Assembly: GCA_946477805.1 (NCBI GenBank)
Contig: CAMKZP010000204.1
Span: forward strand, 1-6,762
DNA: 6,762 nt
From: an uncultured Enterobacter sp.
GTDB taxonomy: Bacteria; Pseudomonadota; Gammaproteobacteria; Enterobacterales; Enterobacteriaceae
Direction: 5' to 3'
The notes beneath the pieces were generated by a model. That model saw nothing but the letters and a program-made list of their open reading frames with translations, made no database searches and was not told the origin of the DNA. A program made the translations under genes and the position numbers. Positions 4,883 to 6,762 of the stretch are shown here, piece after piece; position 1 is the stretch's first letter; every line of letters begins with the position of its first letter.

Positions 4883-6598
4883 ATGAGCACTCTACTTACT
4901 GCACAATCTCTACGCGTTGATACGGCGTTCGGCACGCTCTTCGACTCCCTCTCCTTTACGCTGAAAAAAGGCGACCGCATTGGTCTGCTGGGCGATAACG
5001 GCTGCGGAAAAAGTACGCTGCTGAAAGTCCTCGACGGTACGGTTCCTCCTGCCGCAGGAACGGTGGCCCTGGCCGGACACTGCCTGTTGGCGCGCGTGGA
5101 GCAACACCTGCCTGACGCCGTTTATCCGCTCTCCATGCTTGATGCGGTACTGGCTCAGCTCCCCTCCGGCGAGCGCGACAGCTTGCGCTGGAGAGCCGAA
5201 ACGCTGCTGGCAGGCATGGGCTTTACGCCTGAGGACATGGCGCTGCAGTCCGACACGCTGAGCGGCGGGCAGCATACGCGTCTGCTGCTGGCTCGGGCAT
5301 TAATAAGCGAGCCGGATCTCCTCCTGCTGGATGAGCCCAGTAACCACCTCGACCTGCCCACCATGCTCTGGCTCGAGCAGTTCATGCAGAACTGGTCAGG
5401 CAGCTTCGTGCTGGTCTCGCACGACAGGCAGCTGCTGGACGCGGTGACCAACGGCAGCTGGATCCTGCGTGACAAAACGCTGCATCACTTCGCCCTTCCC
5501 TGCACCGCCGCGCGCCGCGCGCTGGTTGCCAAAGATGAAAGCGATGCGCAGCGGCATAAGGCGGAGCAAAAGGAGATCGACCGCGTAGCCGCCAGCGCCA
5601 GACGGCTGGCGACCTGGGGCAAGGTCTACGATAACGAAGACCTTGCGCGCAAGGCTAAGCAGATGGAAAAACAGGTCGAACGGCTGAAGGAGAGCCAGAC
5701 CGAGGTCACGGCGGGCAGCCAGTGGACATTGACCCTGCGCGGGGATGCACTGCGCGCAGACCGTCTGCTGGAGATAGAAAACCTCGGCGTGCCGCCTGCG
5801 CCGGGGCTGCCAGACCTGTTCAGCATCGACGTCGCGCGGCTAAAAAGCGGCGATCGGGTAGCCATCGTTGGCCGCAACGGCTGCGGCAAATCGTCCCTGA
5901 TGAGGCTTATCTGGCGCCAGCTGAGGGATGAGCAGAACGACGCCGGGATAAAAATCCATCCGCGGGTGTCGCCGGGCTACTACGACCAGACGCTGCACCA
6001 GCTACCGGACGATGCTTCCCTGCTCGATGCGCTGGAGCCCTTTGCACCGGATCCGCAGAACCGCAAAATGGCGCTGATAAGCGCCGGGTTCCCGTGGGCC
6101 CGCCACGGGCAAAAGGTCAGCACGCTCAGCGGCGGCGAGCGTTCTCGCCTGCTGTTTGTCGGCCTGACGCTTGCCCGCTATAGCCTGCTGATGCTGGATG
6201 AGCCCACCAACCATCTGGATATGGAAGGCAAAGAGGCGCTGGCGGAAACGCTGCAGCAGTTCGAAGGCGGCGTGCTGCTGGTCAGCCACGACCGACAGCT
6301 AATCAGCCAAAGCTGCAACCGTTTCTGGCTCATTGAGGACGGCAGGCTGAGCGAATGGCACGATGCTGAAGCGGTATTTGAACGACTGCGTGAAAGCGCG
6401 GCGCTGACGGCGACCGCCGGGTCGGCTGAACCACGGGAAGAACAAGAACACCCCGCGGCGTGTGACGATCTGCTAGAGCGGCTGGTCGCGCTGGAAACCC
6501 TGCTGGAGGAAGATTTGGCGCGCAGACCGAAGCACCAAAAGCCGCAGCTGCAGGCGCAATGGCGTAAAGAAATTAAGGAGATAGAAGCACAGCTGTAA
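4883..6598 (+). CDS. ABC-F family ATPase (translation factor or ribosome-protection type)
   Basis: The 571-residue protein has two ABC ATPase domains on one chain and no membrane segments, which defines ABC-F and rules out a transporter. Domain 1 has Walker A GDNGCGKST (37–45), signature LSGGQ (126–130), Walker B with catalytic Glu in LLLLDEPSNHLD (147–156) and switch His180. Domain 2 has GRNGCGKSS (330–338), LSGGE (415–419), LLMLDEPTNHLD (435–446) and His469. The charged helical linker (about 213–275, including RRLATWGKVYDNEDLARKAKQ) would reach toward the P-site tRNA. A Glu/Lys-rich tail (about 524–571) looks like a C-terminal helix or coiled coil. All catalytic residues are present, so it should be active. 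ABC-F proteins bind the ribosomal E site and either help translation (EttA, Uup) or displace antibiotics. I cannot place it in a subfamily; it does not read as one of the four E. coli proteins. Start ATG 4883 has only a weak GGTAAG upstream, suggesting controlled or coupled initiation. Confidence 0.9.
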   Translation: MSTLLTAQSLRVDTAFGTLFDSLSFTLKKGDRIGLLGDNGCGKSTLLKVLDGTVPPAAGTVALAGHCLLARVEQHLPDAVYPLSMLDAVLAQLPSGERDSLRWRAETLLAGMGFTPEDMALQSDTLSGGQHTRLLLARALISEPDLLLLDEPSNHLDLPTMLWLEQFMQNWSGSFVLVSHDRQLLDAVTNGSWILRDKTLHHFALPCTAARRALVAKDESDAQRHKAEQKEIDRVAASARRLATWGKVYDNEDLARKAKQMEKQVERLKESQTEVTAGSQWTLTLRGDALRADRLLEIENLGVPPAPGLPDLFSIDVARLKSGDRVAIVGRNGCGKSSLMRLIWRQLRDEQNDAGIKIHPRVSPGYYDQTLHQLPDDASLLDALEPFAPDPQNRKMALISAGFPWARHGQKVSTLSGGERSRLLFVGLTLARYSLLMLDEPTNHLDMEGKEALAETLQQFEGGVLLVSHDRQLISQSCNRFWLIEDGRLSEWHDAEAVFERLRESAALTATAGSAEPREEQEHPAACDDLLERLVALETLLEEDLARRPKHQKPQLQAQWRKEIKEIEAQL

Positions 6599-6604
6599 GA
6601 CTGC

Positions 6605-6635
6605 GCCCGGCGCCAGCCTCGCCGGGCCCTTCTTT
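6605..6635 (+). terminator. Probable intrinsic terminator of the ABC-F gene
   Basis: GCCCGGCG (6605–6612) pairs perfectly with CGCCGGGC (6620–6627) around a 7-nt loop, 6 nt after the ABC-F stop, followed by CCTTCTTT. The stem is strong but the T-tract is interrupted, so efficiency may be moderate. A second stem, TGGCCC 6650–6655 with GGGCCA 6660–6665, follows, with a T6 run only at 6681–6686. The remaining tail to 6762 is AT-rich and holds no gene I can support. Confidence 0.65.
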
Positions 6636-6762
6636 AGTGCGGCTTTTGCTGGCCCGTCAGGGCCATACTCACTCCCCCCATTTTTTAGAGGATCGTCGTA
6701 TTCTTAATCTGAATCCGATTGAAATTATTACATTATGTTGCTGCCGCCTTGCGTTATAGCGC

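Noticed and set aside
1..6762. CRISPR array, tRNA, rRNA or insertion sequence
   Set aside because: No regularly spaced direct repeats, no tRNA-like cloverleaf ends, no rRNA-like stretches, and no transposase motifs or terminal inverted repeats were seen on either strand.

Overview
The window looks like chromosomal DNA of an Enterobacteriaceae species close to Enterobacter or related genera. The evidence is the run bdm – sra – maeA in the same orientation and order as in E. coli. Bdm (71 residues) and Sra (45 residues) have the E. coli lengths and can be read as near-identical homologues. All genes supported here are on the + strand. The genus is an inference from sequence character only.

Layout: (1) 1–338, the C-terminal part of an MBL-fold metallo-hydrolase, cut by the window edge. 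(2) 389–910, a complete VOC-superfamily (glyoxalase-like) protein whose Shine-Dalgarno lies inside a 13-bp perfect RNA hairpin. (3) 1050–1265 bdm, with a candidate RcsB box upstream. (4) 1361–1498 sra, followed by a textbook intrinsic terminator at 1519–1550. (5) 1673–3372 maeA (NAD-dependent malic enzyme), whose reading frame is broken near the 3' end. (6) 3511–4602, a GT9-type glycosyltransferase with visibly more AT-rich codon use than its neighbours. (7) 4603–4882, a structured leader holding a 27-codon ORF with an excellent ribosome-binding site, a 6-codon mini-ORF and several inverted repeats, some mutually exclusive. (8) 4883–6598, an ABC-F family ATPase (571 residues), followed by a weak intrinsic terminator. 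(9) 6628–6762, an AT-rich tail with no supported gene.

Two points stand out. First, the maeA frameshift is not a simple indel. The disrupted stretch is an exact 25-nt inverted copy of maeA sequence lying 39 nt further downstream, the signature of a quasipalindrome template-switch event (or of a template-switch artefact in the sequenced molecule). It removes the conserved last ~46 residues of the enzyme. Second, the ABC-F gene is preceded by what looks like a translation-attenuation leader: a well-initiated 27-codon ORF whose 3' end is buried in a 15-bp hairpin, a competing downstream copy of one hairpin arm, and a second 6-codon ORF ending 6 nt before the ABC-F start. Leader-peptide control is well known for antibiotic-resistance ABC-F genes of Gram-positive bacteria. 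Its use here is an inference from architecture.

The genes do not form one pathway. bdm and sra are stress and stationary-phase genes, maeA is central carbon metabolism, and the GT9 gene probably acts on a surface glycan. The ABC-F protein probably acts on the ribosome.
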